Below are positions 38,915 to 48,208 of a stretch of 64,000 nt of DNA, piece after piece. How positions within the stretch are numbered: the first letter of the stretch is position 1; each line of letters begins with the position of its first letter. This DNA is from Lacibacter sediminis. GTDB lineage: Bacteria; Bacteroidota; Bacteroidia; Chitinophagales; Chitinophagaceae. The DNA is taken from contig NZ_CP060007.1 in the NCBI RefSeq assembly GCF_014168535.1, forward strand, positions 2,356,001 to 2,420,000, in the 5' to 3' direction. The notes below the pieces were generated by a model. The model was not told where the DNA came from. It did no database searches and was given only the letters and a program-made list of their open reading frames with translations. A program made the position numbers and the translations under genes.

Positions 38915-39553
38915 TCAGTCTTTAATGATCCGTGCTTCTTTGATGATATCGATCTGCGGAAATTTGTTGATGAACCATTTATTGCCTTTGAAGTAGATGG
39001 TATCAGCAGGTTTCATGGCATCATTACCATAACCTGAAAAGAACTGCCTCACCACGTCCATACCAGTGATCACTTTTGCGAAAGGTACAAAACCTTTAAC
39101 GCCTCCGGCATTTAATGTGTCGTAGGTGAGATTATTACGCAGGTTGATGAAGATGGATGTTTTACGGGTGTTGGGAGCGCCACGTGAAAAGCAAATGGTG
39201 CTGTCGGTATTGGAGCCAACAACGGGTTCGTCTTTGAGATTCTTTCCCTGCCAGAAAATATTCTTCTGTTTGTCTTCGCTAACGCCAAACTGCACCAAAA
39301 AATCTTCCACCACACGGAAAATGATGGTGTTGTTGTAATAACCGCTGCGGATGAGTTGATAAAAACGATCAGCTCCCAGCGGCGACCAGCTTCGATATAC
39401 TTCAACAGTGAAGTTTCCTTTGCTGGTAAAAAACTCTGCTTTGAAGGTTTCCGGTGCTTTTAGCTTCAAAAGGTTGGCATCTGTTTTTAATATCTGTGCG
39501 TGGGTTTGTGCAAACAAAAGAGAACCGAGTATCAAAAATAAAAGCGATTTCAT
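38915..39553 (-). CDS. Exported cyclophilin-type peptidyl-prolyl isomerase
   Basis: 212 aa, signal peptide MKSLLFLILGSLLFAQTHAQ. The cyclophilin fold spans about residues 35-195: FTSKGNFTVEVYRSWSPLGA, GYYNNTIIFRVVEDFLVQFG with the catalytic Arg, and SIFINLRNNLTYD. It should help fold exported proteins in the periplasm. Some active-site positions differ from eukaryotic cyclophilins, as is usual in this bacterial branch. Confidence 0.88.
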   Translation of the reverse strand: MKSLLFLILGSLLFAQTHAQILKTDANLLKLKAPETFKAEFFTSKGNFTVEVYRSWSPLGADRFYQLIRSGYYNNTIIFRVVEDFLVQFGVSEDKQKNIFWQGKNLKDEPVVGSNTDSTICFSRGAPNTRKTSIFINLRNNLTYDTLNAGGVKGFVPFAKVITGMDVVRQFFSGYGNDAMKPADTIYFKGNKWFINKFPQIDIIKEARIIKD

Positions 39554-39607
39554 GTTGAATAGTTGATACCGAAAATTACAAAGCTTTCAGTAAACAGGCG
39601 GCAATAA

Positions 39608-39638
39608 AAAATCCTCACAATTTAGTTGTGAGGATTTT
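39608..39638 (-). terminator. Terminator between M14 peptidase and cyclophilin genes
   Basis: A 13-bp perfect stem (39608-39620 with 39626-39638), loop TTTAG. On the minus strand it is followed by a T-run (complement of ATAAAAA), so it ends the upstream M14 peptidase operon. Confidence 0.8.
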
Positions 39639-39649
39639 CTTTGTGTTCA

Positions 39650-39764
39650 TTGTGAAAATCTTTGTTACATCTGTGCTACTTAAAAATTACACAAAGAGCA
39701 CGAAGAATTCACAAAGAAAACGGAGCGTGTCGTACTTCTTACTTCGTACCTCGTACTTCATTCA
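39650..39764. repeat. Word-like repeat block
   Basis: It contains ACACAAAGAGCACGAAG and ATTCACAAAGAAAACGGAG words, then, at 39733-39759, an exact reverse-orientation copy of the 27-mer at 19669-19695. It abuts the stop codon of the M14 peptidase gene. Confidence 0.75.
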
Positions 39765-41501
39765 TCATTTCTTAGCAACACCACCCTTCTTACTATCAAC
39801 ACTGATCGTGTACTTTCCGCTCCCTTGCACCACCCAGCGAACAGTAACAGTTGATAAGCCCGGGATGTTCTCTACTTCAATTTTCTCAGGATTACTTGTT
39901 TGTTCTGTTGTGATGTTGAGATCAGCATTTTCAACGATCATTCCTGCAATTGCTTTTACACCGCTGATTGAAATACAATCGGGACGTTCGATCTTGTACT
40001 TTAAATCATGACTGCTGTGTGTTGGCATAATGCGACTGTTAGAAATAACAGCCGTCACTTCTTTCAACCCATTGCCCAAATCTTTTTCTGTAACCGTATC
40101 TACTTTCAGCAACGGAGTATGGTATGCATGGTAGATAGTGAAGGCCATGTTCCGGTGCGCATCGCTTTCTAACAAAAAGCCCGGATGTGCACGGCCAAAA
40201 TTTTTCTTGAAACCACCAATTTCAATTTTACCGTATTGCGGATGATCGTATTCATGCCAGTCAACAAATGCATCTTTAAACAAGAGGTAGGTGTCAAAAT
40301 TGAAGTTGGTATTATCCTGCGGGTTACGTGTTGCATCTTTATTGAACATCAAATACGGTGTCCATAATTCATTGGAGTAGGTGTAGATACCACGACCACC
40401 ATAAAACCAATCGAGCTCACCACCATAAGCAGGGTAGAGATCTTTGTGTACAACGAGATAACGATAGCCTGGAATCAATTCTTCACCTTTCTTTGCAATG
40501 ATATCATACACCTGTATGTCTTGTGGATTGTATGTAACCTGGTCGGTAGGATCGCCGGGGCCACGTAAGATCATGCCACCTGCATTGTGATACGATTGTG
40601 CACCTGCAATATTCGGATGCTTCATAACAAAGTCCATCACCGCTCTTGTTTCAGGTAATGAGAACGGATATTTATAGGCACCATTCTGTATATAGTTTGG
40701 TTGCCATCCCCAGCCCCAGTCACGATTGGGATCGTATTGAAACGTATAGCCATCTTCATTTACCACACCATCACCATCATTATCTTTTCCTTCAAGTCCA
40801 AGCATTTCATATTCACCTTTTTCATCCGGACCAACCTGGATCATCCTGCGTGGATCAGAAGGATCAATACGTAAACGTCCATTTGGATTTTTGCGACGCA
40901 TGATCAACACTTCATTATCGCCATCAAGATCATCATAACCATCTTCATCAACTAAACCATCACGATCATTATCAACAGGCAATACACCCGAACGTGGTGA
41001 ACTTCCGGTGTTAGGTTCATGAAAATAACTGTCACGACCATCAGGATTAATTGTTGGAACGATGTAAAAAACTTTGTCAGCCAATAATTCTTTGATGAAA
41101 CGTGTATCTTTGAATGACTCGGTTAAGTACCATGCAGTGTACATGGAGAACTCAGCACCTTGTACTTCATTGGAGTGAATATTCCCATCGATGTACATGC
41201 CGGGTTTCTGATCTGCATTTCCTTTTTTGAAATCAGTGATCGTAAGACACCAGATATCACGGCCTTTAAATGATTTGCCAATGGATTGCAGTTTCGCTAA
41301 TTCGGGATGTGCTGCAGCAATCTTTTTTAGGATATCTGTTATGCCTGCATGATCGTAATAACGGTTCCAGCTAACCGTAACTTTCGGATTGGCTGGCGAG
41401 CCTGCTGCTTTAAATATCTGATCAGCAGTTTGTGCTGTCGCAAATAGTGCTGTAACGCTGAGTGCAGTTACTGCGATGAATTGTTTTATCTGAAGTTTCA
41501 T
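39765..41501 (-). CDS. Secreted M14 zinc carboxypeptidase, catalytically intact
   Basis: 578 aa from the ATG at 41501, with a signal peptide ending near LFATAQ. The M14 fold begins at about residue 45. Zinc ligands H109 and E112 lie in DGNIHSNEVQG and H305 in AQSYHNAGG; a conserved Glu in KIEIGG may be the catalytic one. Two Asp-rich loops resembling calcium-binding DxDxDG motifs (177-195 and about 240-251) are inserted between the zinc ligands. A small C-terminal beta domain follows. It starts 23 bp after its degenerate paralog, so they are co-transcribed. Confidence 0.9.
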   Translation of the reverse strand: MKLQIKQFIAVTALSVTALFATAQTADQIFKAAGSPANPKVTVSWNRYYDHAGITDILKKIAAAHPELAKLQSIGKSFKGRDIWCLTITDFKKGNADQKPGMYIDGNIHSNEVQGAEFSMYTAWYLTESFKDTRFIKELLADKVFYIVPTINPDGRDSYFHEPNTGSSPRSGVLPVDNDRDGLVDEDGYDDLDGDNEVLIMRRKNPNGRLRIDPSDPRRMIQVGPDEKGEYEMLGLEGKDNDGDGVVNEDGYTFQYDPNRDWGWGWQPNYIQNGAYKYPFSLPETRAVMDFVMKHPNIAGAQSYHNAGGMILRGPGDPTDQVTYNPQDIQVYDIIAKKGEELIPGYRYLVVHKDLYPAYGGELDWFYGGRGIYTYSNELWTPYLMFNKDATRNPQDNTNFNFDTYLLFKDAFVDWHEYDHPQYGKIEIGGFKKNFGRAHPGFLLESDAHRNMAFTIYHAYHTPLLKVDTVTEKDLGNGLKEVTAVISNSRIMPTHSSHDLKYKIERPDCISISGVKAIAGMIVENADLNITTEQTSNPEKIEVENIPGLSTVTVRWVVQGSGKYTISVDSKKGGVAKK

Positions 41502-41524
41502 ACTTGAAAATTTTGGAGTGAACA

Positions 41525-43162
41525 TTAAAGCGTTACCTCAATTGTTTTTGTTCCGGTGGTAGGACTGCCGGCTTCAATTGTGATCTTGCCGCTTCCTTTG
41601 ATCAGCCAGCTCAATTGTTTAGAAGTATAACCTTCCAGTGTATTCAGCAGTTGAATTTTCTTACCACTGATGATCGATTGAGCATTACTGCTGTTCACTT
41701 TTACATTGATGCGTTTAACCCAATAGCTTCGTTCGCCCAATTTTGAATGTGAAGGCAATGCAGATTTATTAATCACATCAAGCGTTACTCTTGTTAAACC
41801 GTTCGCCAGTTTTTCTGTTTTGATATTTACGATATCAATCTCTGGTTGTGTTGCGGCAAGTTTTATTAAAAAGCTGCTGTGTTTCTTCACCAGATCAGCA
41901 ACAAGTGAGTAGGGAGGTGTGTGCAATGCAAACGGATCAACGCCGCCCACTTCTACTTTTTGATTGGGGAAATCAGGATGTTGAATCGTCTTCCATTCCG
42001 TATAAACATTGCTGCTATTTTGTTGCGATGCCCAACGCAGGTAATTCGCTGAAGGATCTTCTACTGTAAATGCTTTTTCATTCTTAGCTGTATCAGGTTT
42101 TGTTTTCGGCACCCACCAGCCCGGTGTACTGAAGCTGAAACGGCCATAGTGATAATAACCCCACGATAACAGATCGCCACCAGTTGCTGATGATGCAGGT
42201 GCATCTTTCAAACCAACTGTTTTGTTATACAGATCACTCACCATGCTGTTCACTTTTGTATCGGGCATTAACCAGCCTGCAAGAATAGGAGCCGTTGCAG
42301 CTTGCGGGTTAAATGCATAAGGGGTACTTAAATTATTGTTGCTGCTGAAACTGATGACCGCATATACATTGAACCGATCGAACAATTCATCTAGCAATGC
42401 TCTTGTTTCTTTTTCTGATGCAGGAAATTCGCCGGCGCCTTGTGAGAAAGACGGATGTTTGAAAGTTAAGTTCTTGTTGAACCATACACCGCCTTCACCA
42501 TCTTCATTAAAACTACCATCTTTATCATTGTCTTTTCCTTCAGCAAAAACAAGATAGTTTCCTTTTTCGCCTTTGCTTACATCAGCTTTGATTAATACTC
42601 TTGGGTCATTCGGATGAACACGATGCGTGCCAATTGGTGATTCAACACGCATCCAGGTGATCTTTCCGTTTCCATCGAGATCATCATATCCATCTTCATC
42701 ACTACTGCCATCACGGTCATCATCAGTTGCAGTTGCATTGCCCATTCGTTCGTAACGAAGCGATGCAAAATATTGTTCCATTGCATCAGGACTCATATTC
42801 GGAAAAATGTAGAAGGTTGTTTTGTTGAGCAGGTTTTTAATGCTGTCGGTTGCAATGCCCTGCATTAATTGTTCTGCAAAACCAATGGCGAGCTCTGTAC
42901 TCAAAGGTGCATTCCCTTCCACGCCACCAATCACTGCAATCGCAGGTTTTGTTTCTGTGTTGCCCGAGCCAATGGTGATTTGCCAAATGTCTTTGCCGCC
43001 GTTTGTTTTCGCAAGCGATTTTACTTTCACCCATTGTGGATTTGCTTTTACCAATGCATTGATGCGGTTGGTTTGCTGGGCGAAATTGCTGTAGCCGGTT
43101 TGTGCAGTTATGCTGTTGTAACATAACAGGCACAGCAGATAAATACCTATTCTTTTCATCAT
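41525..43162 (-). CDS. M14-like protein lacking zinc ligands (predicted pseudopeptidase)
   Basis: 545 aa; ATG ATG at 43162/43159; signal peptide ends near YNSITAQ. It is collinear with the downstream M14 peptidase, including the Asp-rich loop DDDRDGSSDEDGYDDLDGNG and the C-terminal beta domain. The zinc motif HSNE is replaced by EGNA (82-85) and the third ligand His by Ser (ISFSSNN). All three ligands are therefore missing, while the Glu in KVEVGG is kept. It is probably a binding or regulatory partner of the active paralog rather than an enzyme. Confidence 0.85.
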   Translation of the reverse strand: MMKRIGIYLLCLLCYNSITAQTGYSNFAQQTNRINALVKANPQWVKVKSLAKTNGGKDIWQITIGSGNTETKPAIAVIGGVEGNAPLSTELAIGFAEQLMQGIATDSIKNLLNKTTFYIFPNMSPDAMEQYFASLRYERMGNATATDDDRDGSSDEDGYDDLDGNGKITWMRVESPIGTHRVHPNDPRVLIKADVSKGEKGNYLVFAEGKDNDKDGSFNEDGEGGVWFNKNLTFKHPSFSQGAGEFPASEKETRALLDELFDRFNVYAVISFSSNNNLSTPYAFNPQAATAPILAGWLMPDTKVNSMVSDLYNKTVGLKDAPASSATGGDLLSWGYYHYGRFSFSTPGWWVPKTKPDTAKNEKAFTVEDPSANYLRWASQQNSSNVYTEWKTIQHPDFPNQKVEVGGVDPFALHTPPYSLVADLVKKHSSFLIKLAATQPEIDIVNIKTEKLANGLTRVTLDVINKSALPSHSKLGERSYWVKRINVKVNSSNAQSIISGKKIQLLNTLEGYTSKQLSWLIKGSGKITIEAGSPTTGTKTIEVTL

Positions 43163-43290
43163 AAAGAAATTGTTTTGGAAACCGAATATACTGAAAACAA
43201 CACCCCGCCAAATTGCTTTTGATGAATGGTGGAATAGGGGGATAGAGAGTGGTAGTGAAAACAGGAATTCGGAATCAGGAGTTAGTAGTT

Positions 43291-43326
43291 GATAGATTAG
43301 ACTGCATTTAGCAGGTCTAATCTATC
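43291..43326. repeat. Palindrome overlapping a stop codon
   Basis: Arms 43291-43305 and 43311-43326 pair with a single-base bulge around ATTTA. The word AGGTCTAATC in the right arm recurs in inverse form (GATTAGACCT) at 57733-57742. It overlaps the last codons of the minus-strand lipoprotein gene and may act as its terminator, although no T-tract follows. Confidence 0.65.
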
Positions 43327-43930
43327 TGAATTTTGCAGAGATGGTATAACAAACCTTTTCGTTAATACGATAAAATATTTCGTTGTTTACTTTTCTTTGC
43401 CGCCGTAGGTTGCGTCTGTCGAGCAACACTCCTTTTTCATCGTAGTATTGTGGCTGATTATAAAACGTAAGAATAAAATATTTTTCGGGAGCAAAAGGTG
43501 CACGAAGCGATTTATTGCGGATAGACATAAATGTGAGCAAGCGTTTTTGCCCATCAACATAATAGTCGAGCTTGTTTACCCAGGTGCAATGTGCTTGCTT
43601 CATATACTGCAATAAATAAGCAGTTGCGGTTGTATCGTAGCCGTACTTAAATAAGCTGTCGTACAATGACGGATCATTGAAATTAAATTCATACACATAA
43701 CGTATGCTGTCGGTTTTCATTTCGATCAATACATGTCTGTAGTCTCTATCGGTAAAGCCAAGCGAAAGTAATTTTGGTTGTGCAATATGGCTATAGACAG
43801 CTTCAATTCCTACAATATCTTTTTCGTGTTCGTTGTAATAAGTTATGGGGAACTGTCGTGATACCGAACAGGAGCTCATAGTTACAATGAGCAATAAGAA
43901 ACAGATGATATGTTGTAAGCGGTTGTTCAT
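43322..43930 (-). CDS. Lipoprotein of unknown function
   Basis: 202 aa. Lipobox in VTMSSCS (Cys about 21). The mature part is rich in Tyr and basic residues (YYNEHEKDIVGIEAVYSHI, DRRNLRRQRKVNNEIFYRI), with no recognised domain. Its start overlaps the stop of the upstream gene by 4 bp (ATGA), so the two are translationally coupled and may work together. Confidence 0.7.
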   Translation of the reverse strand: MNNRLQHIICFLLLIVTMSSCSVSRQFPITYYNEHEKDIVGIEAVYSHIAQPKLLSLGFTDRDYRHVLIEMKTDSIRYVYEFNFNDPSLYDSLFKYGYDTTATAYLLQYMKQAHCTWVNKLDYYVDGQKRLLTFMSIRNKSLRAPFAPEKYFILTFYNQPQYYDEKGVLLDRRNLRRQRKVNNEIFYRINEKVCYTISAKFR

Positions 43931-44817
43931 TTCCTGTTTCTTACGCTCCAGCTAACGCCATAGAGTAAACGTTTAAAAGTGCTCAATTCAATTTGCCGCA
44001 GCGTAGTGAAGCCTGCATCCCAATAGGTCATGGTGACGATACCGTTTTCTTCTGTCAGGCTTTTTAGAATGACGAAGTGAGTGGGGATGTGTTTTTTTAC
44101 TTTTCCATGATTCTTGCGACGAAGAACTGCGTTGTTGAGATAAAGAAACACATCGCCGATCTCTAATTTTTCCTGCAGGAACTGCACCGTCTGTTTTAAT
44201 TTAAGCCGTGTAAGATCGTAACCACGTGATTGTATTTCTGCTTTCATGGTTACACGCAGCATATCATTAAACTTCGAAAGATTGGTTGCGGCCCAAAGAC
44301 CAAGTTCTCTCCCTTCTTTGTAACGAAGGTGAAAAAGATTGATATAACCTTTGAAATGATCGGCCAACGTAAAGAAGAGCATCTGGTCGGCATCGTTACG
44401 ATCGAGCTCTCCTTCATATAAAACCAAGCCCACCTGTTTTCGAACCGCATCAGATGGTTTGTACATCACACCTGCATATTCAGCTTTGCCATTTTTGTAA
44501 AGACTGATCATAAATTTTACATACCCCAATGGATCTTGCCTAGACATAACATAACCAACTGCTGCAAATGCACAGAAATTGGTGTTACGGCCTGCATAGA
44601 GAAAAACCGGTTGCTCAATATTCCGTTCAAGATTCTGTAAAAATAATTGCTGACTCACCGAAGTCCATTGGCTGCTGGCGCTAAGGGTAGTTTGTTTCAG
44701 AAAGGCTAAAGCCTGCTTCTGTTTGCTGACAACAGGACTCGCATTTGTTTGTGAATGGGAACAAATGGGTACAATGGAAATGAAGCAGAAATAAATAAAA
44801 ACCGTTGATATTCTCAT
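43927..44817 (-). CDS. Exported protein with papain-like Cys/His/Asp pattern
   Basis: 296 aa from the ATG at 44817, which gives signal peptide MRISTVFIYFCFISIVPICS. NTNFCAFAAVGYVM places a Cys (C82) at the start of a hydrophobic helix; THFVILKSL and YWDAG near the C-terminus place a His and an Asp in strand-like context. This order resembles papain-like or C39-type cysteine peptidases and related transferases. It is a weak pattern match, not a family assignment. It is coupled by a 4-bp overlap to the lipoprotein gene. Confidence 0.6.
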   Translation of the reverse strand: MRISTVFIYFCFISIVPICSHSQTNASPVVSKQKQALAFLKQTTLSASSQWTSVSQQLFLQNLERNIEQPVFLYAGRNTNFCAFAAVGYVMSRQDPLGYVKFMISLYKNGKAEYAGVMYKPSDAVRKQVGLVLYEGELDRNDADQMLFFTLADHFKGYINLFHLRYKEGRELGLWAATNLSKFNDMLRVTMKAEIQSRGYDLTRLKLKQTVQFLQEKLEIGDVFLYLNNAVLRRKNHGKVKKHIPTHFVILKSLTEENGIVTMTYWDAGFTTLRQIELSTFKRLLYGVSWSVRNRK

Positions 44818-45064
44818 CCTTGAGCGCTGTTGGCGGGTAAATGTAACGAGAAACTTGTTATGACGAATTTCTATTAAAAGCCATTTTCTATTCAGAATTT
44901 TTGGCTTCAGTGCTTGCATTTCGTACATGAAATGTTTATTTTAGGATACTTACTTCCTGTTGTCCGCCTCTATCAATTCTAATTGCTGCTTAATCGATCT
45001 TCATAATTAATAGCAGCATATGTTCTTACCCTTCGTATTATTTAAAATCTTAAAACAAAAAGCA

Positions 45065-45769
45065 ATGAAAGAGAAAACGCAAGAACATGTACCGGCACGC
45101 AGAAAGTTTTTAACTGCGGTTGCTGCAGGTGCTGCTGCATTAGGGTTGGCTTCTTTGCCAAAAGCAGTTCAATCAGCACCGGTATTAAATGAAGACTTTG
45201 TAACCGATGAAAGTAATCCTGACGAATGGTTTAAACAGATCAAAGGAAAACACAGGATCGTGTTTGATGCCACACAGCCGCATGAGCTATTTCCGTTTGC
45301 ATGGCCTAAAGTTTTTCTTTTAACGAATGAAGCTACGGGAACCGGACCTAAAGACTGCAGCGTTGTTGTGGTGTTAAGGCATACCGCAATTGGTTATGCT
45401 ATGGAAGATAAACTCTGGGAAAAGTATAAGCTTGGTGAATTATTTAAAGCGAATGATCCGAAGACAGGTACAGCAGCTACACGCAATCCTTTCTGGCAAC
45501 CAAAACCAGACGATTTCGTTATTCCAGGTATTGGAGCAATACCACTCGGTATTAATGATCTGCAGAAAGAGGGGGTGATGTTCTGTTATTGCCAGGCTGC
45601 ATTTGGTGTTTATTCAGCCGCTGTGGCTGCTAAGATGAATATGGATGTGGAAGCTGTTCGTAAAGAATGGTCTGCAGGATTGTTGCCGAATATTCAACCT
45701 GTACCTTCAGGTGTTTGGGCTTTGGGCCGGGCACAGGAACATGGATGCGGTTATATTTTCGCTGGATAA
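45065..45769 (+). CDS. Tat-exported protein, possibly DsrE-like
   Basis: 234 aa from the ATG at 45065. The N-terminus has a twin-arginine signal, RRKFLTAVAAGAAALGLASL, so the protein is probably exported folded. The rest has an alternating alpha/beta layout with CSVVVVLRHTAIGYAM and a Cys pair in GVMFCYCQAAFG; this resembles the DsrE/DsrF-like sulfur-relay fold, but I am not certain. Tat export suggests a cofactor or a need to fold in the cytoplasm. Single gene with a terminator directly after it. Confidence 0.7.
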   Translation: MKEKTQEHVPARRKFLTAVAAGAAALGLASLPKAVQSAPVLNEDFVTDESNPDEWFKQIKGKHRIVFDATQPHELFPFAWPKVFLLTNEATGTGPKDCSVVVVLRHTAIGYAMEDKLWEKYKLGELFKANDPKTGTAATRNPFWQPKPDDFVIPGIGAIPLGINDLQKEGVMFCYCQAAFGVYSAAVAAKMNMDVEAVRKEWSAGLLPNIQPVPSGVWALGRAQEHGCGYIFAG

Positions 45770-45774
45770 AAAAC

Positions 45775-45806
45775 AAAAACCCGTTTCAATTGAAACGGGT
45801 TTTTTA
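45775..45806. terminator. Bidirectional terminator between convergent genes
   Basis: A perfect 13-bp stem (45775-45787 with 45792-45804), AATT loop, A-run left and T-run right; it serves the Tat-exported gene and ahcY. Confidence 0.9.
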
Positions 45807-45837
45807 TAAAGCCTAAGCCAGTAGCTTTCTGCTTCTA

Positions 45838-47166
45838 TTAATAACGATACAATTCAGATTTGAAAGGACCATTCTGCGGAATGCCGAGGTACTCAGCTTG
45901 TGCAGCTGTTAACTCGTCTAATGTAGCACCAACTTTTGCAAGGTGTAAACGTGCAACTTTCTCATCCAGATGTTTAGGAAGAACGTACACTTTGTTTTCG
46001 TACTTGCTGTGGTTCTGCCATAATTCAATTTGCGCCAATGTTTGGTTGCTGAAAGAGTTACTCATCACAAATGATGGGTGACCTGTTGCGCAACCTAAGT
46101 TTACCAAACGGCCTTCAGCTAACAGGATGATATCTTTACCATCGATGTTATAAAGATCAACCTGTGGTTTAATAGTGTCTTTTGTGTTACCGTAGTTAGC
46201 ATTCAACCAGGCAACATCAATTTCAATATCAAAGTGGCCAATGTTACAAACAATAGCTTTGTCTTTCATTGCTTTGAAATGTTCAGCAGTGATCAGATCA
46301 CGACAACCAGAAGCAGTAACAATGATGTCAGCTTCTTTTACTGCATCGATCATACGCTTAACTTCAAAACCATCCATAGCAGCTTGCAACGCACAGATAG
46401 GATCGATCTCAGTTACAATAACACGGCAACCGGCACCACGTAAACTCATGGCGCTTCCTTTACCCACATCACCGTAACCACCAACTACGGCTACTTTACC
46501 AGCCATCATTACATCAGTTGCACGACGGATCGCATCAACTAAACTTTCCTGGCAACCATATTTATTATCGAACTTCGATTTTGTTACAGAATCGTTTACA
46601 TTGATCGCAGGCATTGGTAATGTACCTTTCGCCATACGCTCATATAAACGGTGTACACCTGTTGTCGTTTCTTCACTCAAACCTTTGATACCGGCAACGA
46701 GTTCAGAATAGTTATCTAATACGATGTTGGTTAAATCACCACCATCATCAAGGATCATGTTTAACGGACGGTCAGGTGAACCAAAGAACAATGTTTGTTC
46801 AATACACCAATCAGCTTCTTCCTGCGACTGACCTTTCCAGGCATATACGCCAATACCTGCAGCAGCAATTGCAGCAGCAGCCTGATCTTGTGTTGAGAAG
46901 ATATTGCAAGAACTCCATTTTACTTCAGCACCCAATGCGATCAATGTTTCGATCAACACAGCTGTTTGAATGGTCATGTGCAAACAACCGGCGATACGTG
47001 CACCTTTCAAAGGTTGTGAAGCACCATATTCTTCACGAAGACTCATTAAGCCGGGCATTTCTGCTTCAGCCAAACGAATTTCTTTGCGGCCCCATTCAGC
47101 CAGTGTGATATCTTTTACTTTGTACTTCAGATCGAAGTCAATTGTGTTTCTTGTGAGCGTTGACAT
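45838..47166 (-). CDS. ahcY: Adenosylhomocysteinase
   Basis: 442 aa from the ATG at 47166; a longer frame to 47187 is less likely. It hydrolyses S-adenosylhomocysteine to homocysteine and adenosine with bound NAD, recycling the product of methyltransferases. Family landmarks: [32 protein letters not shown], the NAD motif [13 protein letters not shown], and the C-terminal KSELYRY, which closes the NAD site. An AsnC-type regulator is divergent, 116 bp away. Confidence 0.97.
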   Translation of the reverse strand: MSTLTRNTIDFDLKYKVKDITLAEWGRKEIRLAEAEMPGLMSLREEYGASQPLKGARIAGCLHMTIQTAVLIETLIALGAEVKWSSCNIFSTQDQAAAAIAAAGIGVYAWKGQSQEEADWCIEQTLFFGSPDRPLNMILDDGGDLTNIVLDNYSELVAGIKGLSEETTTGVHRLYERMAKGTLPMPAINVNDSVTKSKFDNKYGCQESLVDAIRRATDVMMAGKVAVVGGYGDVGKGSAMSLRGAGCRVIVTEIDPICALQAAMDGFEVKRMIDAVKEADIIVTASGCRDLITAEHFKAMKDKAIVCNIGHFDIEIDVAWLNANYGNTKDTIKPQVDLYNIDGKDIILLAEGRLVNLGCATGHPSFVMSNSFSNQTLAQIELWQNHSKYENKVYVLPKHLDEKVARLHLAKVGATLDELTAAQAEYLGIPQNGPFKSELYRY

Positions 47167-47282
47167 ATGTAATGTTTTAGATGGCAAAGGTAGTTTTTCA
47201 GGATAAAATAATACGAATGTGAATAAATTCAGGAAATCATTCTAATTTGGTGGTTGACGGGAGGATAAAAACCTGTTTACCC

Positions 47283-47780
47283 ATGGCAAAAGCAACGAAA
47301 ACAGAACAAATCACTAAAGAACCGGTTACGCTCGATAAAACTGACCTCAGTATTCTACGTCTTTTGCAGCAAAATGCAAGGATGACGGTGAAAGAGATCG
47401 CCGATAAAGTACATTTAAGTACCACGCCAGTTCATGAGCGTATCAAGTGGCTCGAACGAAGCGGTGTGATCAAACAATATGCGGCATTGATCGATCATGC
47501 AAAAGTAAAGAAGGGATTGATGGTGATATGCTATGTATCATTAAAAGAGCACAGCAAAAATGCGGGCACGAAATTTATTAAACATATTAATGAGTTGCCG
47601 GAAGTGATCGAGTGTTACAACATCTCAGGTGAGTTTGATTTTATGTTGAAAGTGGTGGCGGAGAATATGGATGATTATTATAACTTTCATGTAAACAAAC
47701 TGAGCCAGAGCGAAAACATGGGCAATGTGCAGAGCGTATTTGTGATGGGTGTGCTGAAGGAGACACATGTGATGGTGTAG
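47283..47780 (+). CDS. Lrp/AsnC-family transcriptional regulator
   Basis: 165 aa from the ATG at 47283. The N-terminal helix-turn-helix (about residues 18-75: LDKTDLSILRLLQQNARMTV, HLSTTPVHERIKWLE) is followed by the RAM ligand-binding domain (about 85-160). Family members usually sense amino acids. It is divergent from ahcY, so regulation of sulfur-amino-acid recycling is a reasonable guess, but no operator was recognised. It is followed by short repeat words (47781-47830). Confidence 0.92.
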   Translation: MAKATKTEQITKEPVTLDKTDLSILRLLQQNARMTVKEIADKVHLSTTPVHERIKWLERSGVIKQYAALIDHAKVKKGLMVICYVSLKEHSKNAGTKFIKHINELPEVIECYNISGEFDFMLKVVAENMDDYYNFHVNKLSQSENMGNVQSVFVMGVLKETHVMV

Positions 47781-47897
47781 AAAAAAGTGGAAAGTGGGAA
47801 GTTGAAAATAGGAAATAAGTAGTACGATAGCTCAGACACCCTCGTAGGACGGTTAACAATAAGCAATTATTATTTATCAACTATAAATTAAACATCT

Positions 47898-48206
47898 ATG
47901 TACAACTACGATACAGTAACGGAAGCGATCAGCGATTTAAAAGCAAGAGGCTTTACACTTGATTTCAATTTGCAGACAAATGCTTTGCAATGTTTCAACC
48001 CTGATATCAATCTTGAGCCCGAAGAATTCGAGATCAAAGAGATCTATCGGTTTGAAGGTGATACCAATCCTTCTGATGAAGAAATTGTGTATGCTATTGA
48101 ATCGAAAGACGGGCATAAAGGTGTGTTTGTAAATGGCTATGGTGCTTCAGCTGATGTGGTGGGATCTGAAATGATGAAGAAGCTGGTTGATCATCATAAC
48201 CAATGA
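47898..48206 (+). CDS. Small conserved Bacteroidota protein of unknown function
   Basis: 102 aa, acidic and cytosolic (MYNYDTVTEAISDLKARGFT...). I have the impression that similar short proteins are often labelled phosphoribosylpyrophosphate synthetase in this phylum, but the PRPP-synthase motifs are absent, so that label should not be used. Two predicted helices flank a beta core with GVFVNGYGASAD. Single gene. Confidence 0.7.
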   Translation: MYNYDTVTEAISDLKARGFTLDFNLQTNALQCFNPDINLEPEEFEIKEIYRFEGDTNPSDEEIVYAIESKDGHKGVFVNGYGASADVVGSEMMKKLVDHHNQ

Positions 48207-48208
48207 TC

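Noticed and set aside
47898-48206. Phosphoribosylpyrophosphate synthetase as the product name
   Set aside because: The 102-residue protein lacks the PRPP-binding loop and the expected length of about 310 residues; the label seems to be an inherited misannotation.
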